Source of the DNA: Phycisphaerae bacterium | Lineage (GTDB): Bacteria; Planctomycetota; Phycisphaerae; Phycisphaerales; SM1A02 | Assembly: GCA_016795035.1 (NCBI GenBank) | Contig: JAEUIT010000038.1 | Span: 1-41,766 of the forward strand | Length of the DNA: 41,766 nt | Direction of reading: 5' to 3' | In this document: piece by piece, positions 17,871 to 26,147 of the stretch | Layout: each line of letters opens with the position of its first letter | Position numbering within the stretch: position 1 is the stretch's first letter | The notes under the pieces: model-generated | Databases searched by the model: none | What the model saw: only the letters and a program-made list of their open reading frames with translations | What the model was told of the DNA's origin: nothing | Translations under genes and position numbers: made by a program

Positions 17871-19037
17871 TCAGTTGGTCCAGGCGCCGAGCAGCACCCC
17901 GAGGTCGCCGCCGTCGACCAGTCCGCTTCCGTCGAGATCGGCCGGTCCGCCGACGCTGCCCCACGCTCCGAGCAAGACGCCGAGGTCGGCGCCGTTCACG
18001 GTGCCGTTGCCGTCGAGGTCGCCGAGGACGATGGGCGTGAGACGGAGGAGCTGCGCGATCGGGTTCGACAGGTCCTTGCCGCCGACGAGCATCTGCCGCG
18101 CGTTGTTGATCGTCGACACGCCGGTGATGAGCCAGTTGCCCTCGGCGGGATCGATGAGCGGCCCGATGCCCATGTAGTTCTCGCCGGCGAAGACGACGCC
18201 GACGCCGCCGTTCGTCACGAACGTCAGCGTGTCGCCGAGATCGTTGACGGAGACCGCGGCGGTCGTCGTCGCGCAGCCGCCGACGATCTCCATCGGGCCG
18301 GGCGGCATGTAGAGCACCGGAAACGTGCTGCATCCCGAGAACCCCGAGATGTAGCCGCAGATGCCGCCGACGTTGTTGATGTCGGCCGCGACCATGCCCT
18401 GCCAGTTGCCGGGCGGAAGCGGGATCGTCGAGGTCGTCATCGTGTCGAGGTCGAGGATCGTGTTGCCTGCAACGACGAGACGGTCGTCGTTCACGTCGGC
18501 GGGCAGCGAGAGGCCCGGCAACTCGACGACGCCCGGGTTCGTGAAGCGCACCGCGTTGGTGTAGAGGCCGAGTCCGATGCCGCCCGAACCGCCCACGATG
18601 TCGCCGAGGTTGTTGACGCCGAGCGCCGTGCTGTACTGATGTCCGGGCAACTGGCCGAGGAGCATGAACTGGTAGCCGCGCGGCGTCGGATACCACGCGG
18701 CCGCGTGCGATCCGACGGTCGCGATCGTCGTCGTGCTCACCGCGCCGACGATCACGCCGTTGTCGCTCACGGCATAGGCGTCGGAGCTCACCCACTCGGC
18801 GGGCACCGGGAGATCGATCGAAGTGCCTTCGGCCGCGCCCATCGGCACGAGGAAGGCGTGCCCGACGTTGGCGACGAGCTTGCGGCCCACCACGTCGCCA
18901 TGTTCGTTCATGCCGAATCCCTGAAGGTTCGGCCCGAGCACCTCCACGCGATAGGTCGGAAGCTCCGCGGCGGCGGGAAGGACGGCGAGGGACGCCGCAA
19001 CGGCTCCCGCGAGGAGCATGATCTGTGTCTTCTTCAT
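17871..19037 (-). CDS. Secreted HAF-repeat protein with C-terminal dockerin-like pair
   Basis: A 388-residue exported protein. The signal peptide MKKTQIMLLAGAVAASLAVL ends near residue 25. The body carries repeats of the HAF type: GFGMNEHGDVVGRK, AYAVSDNGVIVGAVS, ALGVNNLGDIVGGSGG and further degenerate copies. The HAF family is known as probable extracellular repeats of unknown role. The last ~50 residues are two dockerin-like repeats (DLDGNGTVNGADLGVLLG, DLDGSGLVDGGDLGVLLG) ending AWTN. I chose the ATG at complement 19035-19037 because the signal peptide starts there and GTGAGG precedes it; an upstream in-frame ATG adds six residues. It is convergent with the FG-GAP gene and shares its terminator. 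Confidence 0.87.
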   Translation of the reverse strand: MKKTQIMLLAGAVAASLAVLPAAAELPTYRVEVLGPNLQGFGMNEHGDVVGRKLVANVGHAFLVPMGAAEGTSIDLPVPAEWVSSDAYAVSDNGVIVGAVSTTTIATVGSHAAAWYPTPRGYQFMLLGQLPGHQYSTALGVNNLGDIVGGSGGIGLGLYTNAVRFTNPGVVELPGLSLPADVNDDRLVVAGNTILDLDTMTTSTIPLPPGNWQGMVAADINNVGGICGYISGFSGCSTFPVLYMPPGPMEIVGGCATTTAAVSVNDLGDTLTFVTNGGVGVVFAGENYMGIGPLIDPAEGNWLITGVSTINNARQMLVGGKDLSNPIAQLLRLTPIVLGDLDGNGTVNGADLGVLLGAWGSVGGPADLDGSGLVDGGDLGVLLGAWTN

Positions 19038-19194
19038 GGAATACCTCACCTGCATGTGTCGCGCGTGCGACGCGGCACGTCCGCGTTCGCGGCGACCATC
19101 GACAAGAGGCGCGCGACACCCGACAGATACCGCGCGGGCGCGACGTCTCGCAATGGAGCGACGTCGATCTCGGAACGCGGAGGATCGTTCGCCG

Positions 19195-20031
19195 TCACTC
19201 GCGCTGCTGCAGGATCGACATCTGCTCGAGGTATGGACGGATATAGGGCTCGGAGCGCGTGATGAACTCGTCGAAGCGCCCGTCGAACACGACCTTCCCC
19301 GCGTGCAGCATGACGATCCGCGGACGGAGACGTCGCAGCAGTTCGGTGTCGTGCGTGACGACGATGCTCGTGCGCACGACGCCGCGCCGAATGGCGGCGA
19401 GCGCCGGCTGGGTCTCGTGCGTGCGCCGGATGAGGTCGTGAATCTGCGCGCACATCTCGGGATCGAGCCCCGATGTCGGCTCGTCGTAGAGGATGAGGAC
19501 CGGATCCATCACGAGCGCCCGCGCGACGGCCACGCGCTTCGCCATGCCGCCCGAGAGCTGCTCGCGATCGCGCGTGAGGACGACGTCGGGATCGAGGCCG
19601 ACGTCCGCGAGCGCCTTGCGCGCAAGCGGAAGGATCTCGGCGTCGGTCATCGATTTCAGCTCGCGCGACGTCATCGCGAGATTGTGGAAGACGGTGCCGG
19701 TGAGAAGCGCGTTGCGCTGGAACACCACGGCCCAGTGCGCCCGAATGCGATCGAACTCAGCTTCGTCGAGGGTCGCGAGATCGCGCAGGGGCGCGCGACC
19801 TTCGGCGTCGGGCTCGGCCTCATGGTCGGCGACGAGCACGCGTCCGGACTCGGGATTGAAATGCTGCGTGATGTGCTTGAGAAGCACGGTCTTTCCGCAG
19901 CCGGATCCGCCGACGATCGCCAGGAGTTCGCCGCGCGCGACGGTGAGCGAGATGCCGTCGAGCACCGGCTTGCCGCCGAACGACTTGTGCAAGTCCTCGA
20001 TCTTGACTTCAGGAACGGATTCGTTGGGCAC
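19195..20031 (-). CDS. MlaF-like ABC ATPase, orphan
   Basis: A 278-residue ATPase closest to the Mla/Ttg2A (MlaF) class that powers phospholipid transport across the envelope. Walker A GGSGCGKT is at 41-48, LKHITQHFNPESG follows as in MlaF, the signature is EQLSGGMAKRVAVARAL (the LSGGM[AR]xR form is typical of this class), Walker B is LILYDEPTSGLDP and the switch is VVTHD. A GTG at complement 20029-20031 is the best start: the longer frame with an ATG at 20118 would run through the upstream gene's terminator hairpin. No MlaE permease or MlaD (MCE) gene is adjacent, so partners must be encoded elsewhere. Confidence 0.82.
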   Translation of the reverse strand: MPNESVPEVKIEDLHKSFGGKPVLDGISLTVARGELLAIVGGSGCGKTVLLKHITQHFNPESGRVLVADHEAEPDAEGRAPLRDLATLDEAEFDRIRAHWAVVFQRNALLTGTVFHNLAMTSRELKSMTDAEILPLARKALADVGLDPDVVLTRDREQLSGGMAKRVAVARALVMDPVLILYDEPTSGLDPEMCAQIHDLIRRTHETQPALAAIRRGVVRTSIVVTHDTELLRRLRPRIVMLHAGKVVFDGRFDEFITRSEPYIRPYLEQMSILQQRE

Positions 20032-20072
20032 GCGCGCCCAGTGTAGAACCTCGCGCGTGCGCTGCGCGCGCA

Positions 20073-20103
20073 CGAGGGCCCGGAGCGTGGCTCCGGGCCC
20101 TCG
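20073..20103 (-). terminator. Hairpin after the second FG-GAP gene
   Basis: A perfect 13-bp stem (20073-20085 with 20091-20103) with a 5-base loop lies 31 bases past the FG-GAP stop on the minus strand. It has no T tract. Its position argues that the MlaF-like gene starts downstream, at 20031. Confidence 0.75.
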
Positions 20104-20133
20104 TTCGAGTGAACGCACTACCGATCGCGTGCG

Positions 20134-22056
20134 TCAGCAGCCGCCCCAGTTGCCGAGGAGAATGCCGAGATCCTGGCCGTTGACGGTTCCGTCGCTGTTG
20201 ATGTCCGGTCCGACGGTCGCGCTGCCCCACGCACCGAGGAGCTGTCCGAGGTCGGCGCCGTCGACCACGCCGTTGCCGTCGAGGTCGCCCGGGCACGCGG
20301 GCGTGCAGCTCACCTTGAGATAGCCGAGGCCGTCGTCGCCGTTGTAGCCGCCGACGCGCACCCAGAAGCACTCGCCGATCGCCGCATCGAGCGTCACGTT
20401 CGAACCGCCGGCGAAGATGCCGCAGCCGTCGTCGTCGCAGCCGAGGAGCGTGTTGAGGTTGCAGAGGAAGAAGGGCTGCGTGAAGCCGCATCCGGCGTAG
20501 ACCGCGAGCTTCGTGTCGAAGTTCGTGAACTCGCACGTCGAGAACGTGACCGGGCCGTTGCAGGTCGCGGTGTACGAGAACCAGATGTCGCCGGTGAAGG
20601 TGTCGCCCGTGCAGCCGAGGCCCGAGCCGCCGCCTTCGGCGCCGATATTCGTGAAGTAGTTGTAGCCGTTCACGAGTTCCGGAATGGCCGAGAAGAGAAG
20701 GCCGCAGCCGTCATTCTCGAGGTCGCGATAGAGATACGCGCGGCCTTCGTTCGGAAGGCCGTTCGCGCCTTCGTCCTCGGTCGAGCCGATGAGGATGTCG
20801 CGGCGTCCGTCGCCGTTCACGTCGGGCACGCTCGTCACCGCTTCCGCGAATCCGCGGCTCGTGCCGTTGTAGAAGGAGTTGATCGTCTCGAGCGTCACGC
20901 CGGTGTTGCCGTCGATGACGTACGCGCGGCCCTCGAGCGTGGCAGTCGGCGTTTCGCCCGGCGCGCCCACGAGGATGTCCTCGTAGCCGTCGCCGTTGCG
21001 ATCGCCGACGCCGAAGACCGACATGCCGAAGTTGCCGTTCGATTCGGCGTTCGGCGACGGGAAGGAGAGATTGAGGCCGCCGAACGTGCCGCTGAAGATG
21101 TAGACGTTGCCCGAGTCGGAGAAGCCCTCGGCCGTCTCGAGCCAGCCTGCAACGACGACATCGCCGAGACCGTTGCCGCCGGTGTCGGCGACGCCTGCAA
21201 CGGAGTAACCGAACTGGCCGGAGGCCGTCTCGTTCGGCGACGCGAACTCGTGGATGACGAAGCCCGTGGCGCCCGAGAAGAGGTACGCGCGACCGGCGTC
21301 GAGCGGGCTCGAGCCGGGGCTCGCGTACGGCGCGCCGACCGCGTAGTCGCCGGTGCCGTCGCCGTCGGCGTCCGGCACGCCCGCGACCGCATGGCCGAAG
21401 TTGCCGCCGGCGGCGCTCCCGGGCGCCGACGTCGTGCGCACGAGCGCGCCGGAGGTGCCGTTGTAGACGTAGACCTTGCCCGAAGTTCCGGCGCCGGTCG
21501 CGCCGATCACGTAGTCCTGCTTGCCGTCGCCGGTGAGGTCCGGCGCGCTCGACACGCTATAGCCGAAGCGGCCGAAGCTCTCGGCGCTGGGCATCGTGTG
21601 CGTGCGCACGAGGTTGCCCGTCGCGCCCGAGTAGACGTAGACGCGGCCCGAGTCGTTGATGCCGCTGCCGTTCTCCTGATAGGCGCCGATGATGTAGTCG
21701 CCGCGACCGTCGCCCGTGACGTCGCCGATGCCCGCGACGGCCCAGCCGAAGCCGCCGTCGAACTCGGCGTTCGGGGAGAAGTGCGAGCGGATGAGCGCGC
21801 CGGTGCGGCCCGAGAAGACGTACGCGCGGCCGGCTTCGGCCTGGCCGGACGCGGTCTCGGACCACGCGCCGACGACCATGTCGCCGAAGGTGTCGCCGTC
21901 GATGTCGGGGATGCCCGCGACGGCGATGCCGAACTGGCCGAAGCTGATCGGGTTCGTCGACTTCAGTTCGATCGTGTCGGCGGCGGCGAGGCCGTTTGCG
22001 GCGAGAGCGATGACAAGGGCCCCGCACCGGGTGCGGCGGCCGTGGAAGCTGAGCAT
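20134..22056 (-). CDS. Second secreted FG-GAP propeller protein with PPC-like and dockerin-like domains
   Basis: A 640-residue paralogue of the 15864-17792 product with the same domain order: signal peptide (ends near GLAAAD), about seven FG-GAP repeats (e.g. FGIAVAGIPDIDGDTFGDMVVG), a Cys-rich domain with DIWFSYTATCNGP, FDTKLAVYAGC and CFWVRVGGYNG, then two dockerin-like repeats ending LLGNWGGC. The mature N-termini are nearly alike (DVVELQSTNP and DTIELKSTNP). The start is the ATG at complement 22054-22056 with CGGAGA before it. It is divergent from the GH29 gene across 184 bases. Surface adhesion or ligand binding is likely but unproven. Confidence 0.9.
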   Translation of the reverse strand: MLSFHGRRTRCGALVIALAANGLAAADTIELKSTNPISFGQFGIAVAGIPDIDGDTFGDMVVGAWSETASGQAEAGRAYVFSGRTGALIRSHFSPNAEFDGGFGWAVAGIGDVTGDGRGDYIIGAYQENGSGINDSGRVYVYSGATGNLVRTHTMPSAESFGRFGYSVSSAPDLTGDGKQDYVIGATGAGTSGKVYVYNGTSGALVRTTSAPGSAAGGNFGHAVAGVPDADGDGTGDYAVGAPYASPGSSPLDAGRAYLFSGATGFVIHEFASPNETASGQFGYSVAGVADTGGNGLGDVVVAGWLETAEGFSDSGNVYIFSGTFGGLNLSFPSPNAESNGNFGMSVFGVGDRNGDGYEDILVGAPGETPTATLEGRAYVIDGNTGVTLETINSFYNGTSRGFAEAVTSVPDVNGDGRRDILIGSTEDEGANGLPNEGRAYLYRDLENDGCGLLFSAIPELVNGYNYFTNIGAEGGGSGLGCTGDTFTGDIWFSYTATCNGPVTFSTCEFTNFDTKLAVYAGCGFTQPFFLCNLNTLLGCDDDGCGIFAGGSNVTLDAAIGECFWVRVGGYNGDDGLGYLKVSCTPACPGDLDGNGVVDGADLGQLLGAWGSATVGPDINSDGTVNGQDLGILLGNWGGC

Positions 22057-22240
22057 GTGAATCTCCGGAAGGTGGTCGAATCTGGTGCCGCGGAATCCGC
22101 GGCAGGCTGCAAAGCGTGGAAGGTCGCGTGCGCGTCCGATCCGGTCCGGAAGAAGTCGTCGCCCGCGCGGCGCCGTCGCGGCGGGAGGCGGTCGCCGTCG
22201 GGTTACAGACAGCGGGGACCGGAGCGCGGATACTTCCGGC

Positions 22241-23743
22241 ATGGTCGGACCATTTCTCGCAGCAGCCCTCGCCATGACCCCGCCCGCCCCCCGCGCCGAC
22301 GTCCCCCTTCCCCCGCCCGCCCCGATCGCCCCGATCCCGACCCCGCAGCAGCGGGCGTGGCACGACCTCGAGTACACGGGCTTCATCCACTTCTGCCCGA
22401 ACACCTTCACCGACGTCGAATGGGGTCACGGCGACGAGCCCGCCCACGTCTTCAATCCCACCGCGCTCGACGCGCGCCAATGGGTGCGCGTGATGAAGGA
22501 CGCCGGCATGAAGTGCGTGGTCATCACCGCGAAGCACCACGACGGCTTCTGCCTGTGGCCGACGGCGAAGAGCGAGCACTCGGTCGCGCAGAGCCCGTGG
22601 AAGGGCGGCAAGGGCGACGTGCTGCGCGAGCTCAGCGACGCCTGTCGCGAGGCGGGCCTCAAGTTCGGCGTGTATCTCTCGCCGTGGGATCGCAACAACC
22701 CCGCGTACGGGACCGGCGAACCGTACAACCAGTACTTCCGCGACCAACTCCGCGAAGTGCTCACGAGCTACGGCCCGATCTTCGAGGTGTGGTTCGACGG
22801 CGCGTGCGGCGAAGGGCCGAACGGCAAGCGACAGGTCTACGACTTCCCGAGCTTCGAGAAGGTCGTGCGCGACCTGCAGCCGAACGCGGTGATCTTCTCC
22901 GACGTCGGCCCGGACATCCGCTGGGTCGGCAACGAGCAAGGCTGGGCCGGCGACACGAATTGGGCCATGCTGAACGTGAAGGGGCACGGCCGCGGTGCCG
23001 ACAATCCGCCTGCAACGCGGAGTTTGAACGAGGGCGATGAGAACGGCGAAGCGTGGATTCCCGCGGAGTGCGACGTCAGCATTCGCCCGGGCTGGTTCTA
23101 TCACGCGCACGAGGACGACAAGGTCAAGACGCCGGAACAGCTCTTCGACCTGTGGGAGCGCAGCGTCGGGCACAACGCGAACTTCCACCTCAACCTTCCG
23201 GTCGATCGGCGCGGACTCGTGCACGAGAATGACGTGAAGTCGCTGCAGGGCCTGCGCCGACTGCTCGACGAGACGTACGGTCCGGGCACGAATCAGGCGC
23301 TCGGGCGAACCACCCGCGTCGACTCGGCGCGCGGCGAGCGGGCCCGCGGCGCGAACGACCCGCTTCCGGCGAACCCGTTCCGCGGCGCGGCGGCGGTCGA
23401 CGGAGATCCGACCACGTTCTGGGCCACCGACGACGGCCAACGGGCGGCGACGATCGAGGTCGAGCTCGATCCGCAGAAGGCGTTCGACCGCGTCGTGCTC
23501 GGCGAGCCCACGTGGCTCGGTCAGCGCGTGCGGGCATTCCGCATCTCGGTGCCCGAGGGGCAGGACTGGCGCGCCATCGGCGAAGGCACCACGATCGGGC
23601 GAAAGCGGATCGTGCGAGTGCCGCCGACGAAGGCGAGCCGGGTGCGCGTGGAAATCCTCGACTCCCGAGCCTGTCCGGCGATCACGGAAATCGGCATCCA
23701 CGCCACGAACGCGGCCCGTGCGGCCGCAGGCTCGGCGCCATAA
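22241..23743 (+). CDS. GH29 alpha-L-fucosidase with C-terminal F5/8-type domain
   Basis: A 500-residue exported glycosidase for terminal alpha-fucose. A short hydrophobic N-terminus (MVGPFLAAALAM) and a Pro-rich linker lead to the GH29 barrel: TGFIHFCPNTFTDVEWG (~46-62), ITAKHHDGFCLW (~95-106), GLKFGVYLSPWDR and the nucleophile Asp186 in FEVWFDGACG. After ~370 a domain with NPFRGAAAVDGDPTTFWATDD fits a galactose-binding/F5/8-type-C (CBM32-like) fold. The start is the ATG at 22241; no strong ribosome-binding site is seen. The acid/base residue cannot be assigned by eye. It fits degradation of algal fucose-containing glycans. No dockerin tag. Confidence 0.93.
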   Translation: MVGPFLAAALAMTPPAPRADVPLPPPAPIAPIPTPQQRAWHDLEYTGFIHFCPNTFTDVEWGHGDEPAHVFNPTALDARQWVRVMKDAGMKCVVITAKHHDGFCLWPTAKSEHSVAQSPWKGGKGDVLRELSDACREAGLKFGVYLSPWDRNNPAYGTGEPYNQYFRDQLREVLTSYGPIFEVWFDGACGEGPNGKRQVYDFPSFEKVVRDLQPNAVIFSDVGPDIRWVGNEQGWAGDTNWAMLNVKGHGRGADNPPATRSLNEGDENGEAWIPAECDVSIRPGWFYHAHEDDKVKTPEQLFDLWERSVGHNANFHLNLPVDRRGLVHENDVKSLQGLRRLLDETYGPGTNQALGRTTRVDSARGERARGANDPLPANPFRGAAAVDGDPTTFWATDDGQRAATIEVELDPQKAFDRVVLGEPTWLGQRVRAFRISVPEGQDWRAIGEGTTIGRKRIVRVPPTKASRVRVEILDSRACPAITEIGIHATNAARAAAGSAP

Positions 23744-24010
23744 GGCGGGAAGCCTAACAGAACGGCGACACCGGGTCCGGAATCGTCGCCGCACCCCGAA
23801 CGGGGAATCTTCCCGAGTGCCTAACACAACGTTGGACTGGGCGCAGCGGTGGCTTCGTGCTACGCTGCGGGCATCCAATTCGACATGAGCGGACGACGAC
23901 CGACTCGTCGGCCGGTGGGACGGCGCTCCTTGCCATCGCGCCGCATCGGCTCCGAAGTTGCAATCGCAACGGATCGCCGCTCGTGCCACAACCAAAGAGA
24001 AAAGACGCAC
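23744..24010. other. Intergenic region before the HTH gene
   Basis: These 267 bases hold a short CCCC-GAAC-GGGG hairpin (about 23796-23807), two copies of GCCTAACA 67 bases apart, and a TTGGAC (23832-23837) followed by TGCTAC at 23858-23863. The TTGGAC/TGCTAC spacing (20) is too wide for a standard promoter, so I call none with confidence. The longer GTG-initiated frame reading into the HTH gene from 23849 has no ribosome-binding site. Confidence 0.4.
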
Positions 24011-24337
24011 ATGGAGCAATCCCGTAATTCGACCGCTGACCGCCGCGCCGCCGAGAAGGCCGTCGCGATGCTTTGCGTCCACCACAAGCTCAAGATCACG
24101 CCGCAGCTCCGTAAGGCGATGGAAGCGCTGCACCTGAGCGCCACCCGCGCGGAGCGCCGCAAGAAGAACCGCAAGACCGACGCCGAGCGCATCCGCGACC
24201 GCATCGCGATCGTCGCGCTCACCGGCCGCGGCCTCGCCAGCGCCTCGGACATCGCCGACACCACCGGCATCCCGAGCAAGACCGTGCACGCCCACATGGC
24301 GATGATGAAGAAGCGCGTGAAGAAGGCCCGCAAGTAA
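24011..24337 (+). CDS. Small basic helix-turn-helix protein, 108 residues
   Basis: Not recognised as a named family. The chain is rich in Lys and Arg, notably RAERRKKNRK (~53-62) and the end KKRVKKARK. Residues ~63-100 look like a helix-turn-helix: DRIAIVALTGRG, ASDIADTTGIPSKTV, HAHMAMMKKRV, comparable to winged/MarR-like recognition helices. This suggests a DNA- or RNA-binding protein. It is monocistronic, followed by a good hairpin. The ATG at 24011 is preceded only by purine-rich sequence (AAAGAGAAAAG). The function is unknown; a nucleoid or regulator role is inference. Confidence 0.7.
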   Translation: MEQSRNSTADRRAAEKAVAMLCVHHKLKITPQLRKAMEALHLSATRAERRKKNRKTDAERIRDRIAIVALTGRGLASASDIADTTGIPSKTVHAHMAMMKKRVKKARK

Positions 24338-24371
24338 TCGCCGGCCTTCGACCGCGACGACTTGAAACACC

Positions 24372-24406
24372 ACGACGGGTGCCGGCCTCGAGCCTGCACC
24401 CGTCGT
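24372..24406. terminator. Hairpin between convergent HTH and Ycf48-like genes
   Basis: A perfect 11-bp stem (ACGACGGGTGC / GCACCCGTCGT) encloses a 13-base loop. T-rich sequence follows weakly on both strands (GTTGCATT on plus, GTGTTTC on minus), so it probably serves both genes. Confidence 0.7.
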
Positions 24407-24451
24407 TGCATTAGGCTCGGCCTGTCCGAGCCCGGACGATCGCCTCCCTCG

Positions 24452-26047
24452 TCACTTCGGGACGAACGTCTTCCACACCTCGGTTCCGATGGCGAACGCG
24501 TGCGTGCCGTCGGCGGCCGGGAGGACGCGGATCTTGTTGACCGCGTTGCCGAAGTCGACGCGGTTCCAGGTCGCGCCGCCGTCGGTCGTCTCGAATCCGT
24601 GCGGCATCGCGCCGACCCATCCGCGCGACGCGTCGAGGAAGGCGACGCCGAAGGCGCGGACCTTCGCGTCGGACGCGAGCGGAAGTTCTGTCCAGGTCTT
24701 GCCGCCGTCCGTCGTCTTCGCGACCACGCGCGCGGTCACCGTCGGATCCGGGTTGTACGACTGCACGGTCACGTAGCCGACGTCGCGCGTCGGAAACGCG
24801 ATCTTCCACGTCAGCTCGTACGGACGCGCGGAGCGATACGCCTCCGTCCACGTGGCGCCGCCGTCGGCGGTCGTGAGGATCAGCGCGTTCGACTCGGCGA
24901 CGTTCGCGCTCGAGCCAGCCGCGACCACGCCGTGGTCACGGTCGAAGAAGTGCACGTCGAACGCCATCGCCGCCGACTCGGGCAACGATCGCCGCTTCCA
25001 CGTGGCGCCGAGGTCGTCGGAGTAGAGGAAGGCGACCGGCCCGCCGACGCGCCCGACGGCATGCAGTCGCGTGCGCGTGTCGAGCTTTCCGGCGTTCACG
25101 ATCTCCTCGCGGAGCACCTCGATCGCGCAGAGGCCGACGACCGGCTCGCCCTCGATCTCGGTGACGGGCGCCCAGGTGTCGCCGCCGTCGACGGTGCGGT
25201 AGAGCGGCGTGGCGTCGGAGACGTTCGGGAAGTAGCCCGGGCCGATGTTGCCTGCAACGCCGACCTTGTCGTCGACGAACGCGATGCAGCGGAAGTACGT
25301 GCCGGGCTTGTGGGCCTTCTCGGTCCACGTCGTGCCGCCGTCGGTCGTCTTGAAGATCTTGCCTGCGCCGTTCACGTACCAGCCGAGCTCCGGCGTGACG
25401 AAGAAGATGTCGTCCTGCTTCCCCTTGTACGGCTCGGTCGCCAAGCGAACCCACGCGGGCAGCGCGCTCGCCGTTGCAGGCGCGACGCGGCGAAGCGTGG
25501 CGCGCTGGATCGACTTCGGCGCCCAACTGCGCACTTCCGGCGCGCCGCCGTCGCCTCCGCTCACGGCCGGGTCGCCGACCGAGGTCACGACCATCTCGAC
25601 CTCGATCGACTCCGCGTTGCCGCCGGCGCCCATAAGGCGCTCGCGCGTGGCGATGCGCGTGCCTTCGACCTCGAACAGCGAGAAGAGCGTGTCGTCGACG
25701 AATCGCGACTCGATCACGATGCCGTTCTTCTCGTCGATCGCGAAGAGCCCCTTCTCCCGATCGCGCACGACGAGTTCATAGGGGCGCTCCTGGCGTCCGC
25801 TCGCGCCGTCGTAGACGATCGTCCACTGAAAGCGATCGGGGCCGGGGCCGGGCCCGACGATCAGCTCCATGCCGAAGCGCATCTCGACCTGTCCGCCGAG
25901 CGCGCGGGCGTCCCCTTTCCAATGTCCGAACCATGACTCAGGGAAAGACGCCGCGCCGGTAGACGGGTCGGCCGCGACGGCGTGCGAAGCGACGCCGACG
26001 AGCACGGCGAGCGCGAGAAGAACGGCGAGAACCGAACGTTGCGACAT
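24452..26047 (-). CDS. Exported Ycf48-like beta-propeller (BNR/Asp-box) protein
   Basis: A 531-residue protein. The signal peptide (MSQRSVLAVLLALAVLVGV) ends near AVAAD. Residues ~30-195 form a domain with EMRFGMELIVG and RPYELVVRDREKGLFAID that I do not recognise. Residues ~200-531 are a propeller with six Asp-box turns: TTDGGTTWTEK, TVDGGDTWAPV, SDDLGATWKRR, TADGGATWTEA, TTDGGKTWTEL and TTDGGATWNRV, as in the photosystem-assembly factor Ycf48 and many non-photosynthetic homologues. The start is the ATG at complement 26045-26047; it lacks a clear ribosome-binding site. Unlike its exported neighbours it has no dockerin tag. The ligand is unknown. Confidence 0.85.
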   Translation of the reverse strand: MSQRSVLAVLLALAVLVGVASHAVAADPSTGAASFPESWFGHWKGDARALGGQVEMRFGMELIVGPGPGPDRFQWTIVYDGASGRQERPYELVVRDREKGLFAIDEKNGIVIESRFVDDTLFSLFEVEGTRIATRERLMGAGGNAESIEVEMVVTSVGDPAVSGGDGGAPEVRSWAPKSIQRATLRRVAPATASALPAWVRLATEPYKGKQDDIFFVTPELGWYVNGAGKIFKTTDGGTTWTEKAHKPGTYFRCIAFVDDKVGVAGNIGPGYFPNVSDATPLYRTVDGGDTWAPVTEIEGEPVVGLCAIEVLREEIVNAGKLDTRTRLHAVGRVGGPVAFLYSDDLGATWKRRSLPESAAMAFDVHFFDRDHGVVAAGSSANVAESNALILTTADGGATWTEAYRSARPYELTWKIAFPTRDVGYVTVQSYNPDPTVTARVVAKTTDGGKTWTELPLASDAKVRAFGVAFLDASRGWVGAMPHGFETTDGGATWNRVDFGNAVNKIRVLPAADGTHAFAIGTEVWKTFVPK

Positions 26048-26147
26048 AGGGGGACGGCCTGATTCCAAGGGTGAGAGTCGGAGATTCTCTCCCCAACGCG
26101 TATCTCCGTGTGAGGCGACGCCTCCTTGGCGGTACAGGAGAATCGCC

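Noticed and set aside
23752..23836. Integron attC-like sites (GCCTAAC near 23754 and GTTGGAC near 23831)
   Set aside because: GCCTAAC occurs about six times in the window, close to chance, and the candidate pair lacks complementary inner boxes. No integrase gene is seen.
24452..26047. Photosystem II assembly factor, from the Ycf48-like propeller
   Set aside because: There are no photosynthesis genes in the window and the Asp-box propeller is shared by many non-photosynthetic exported proteins. Only the fold is called.
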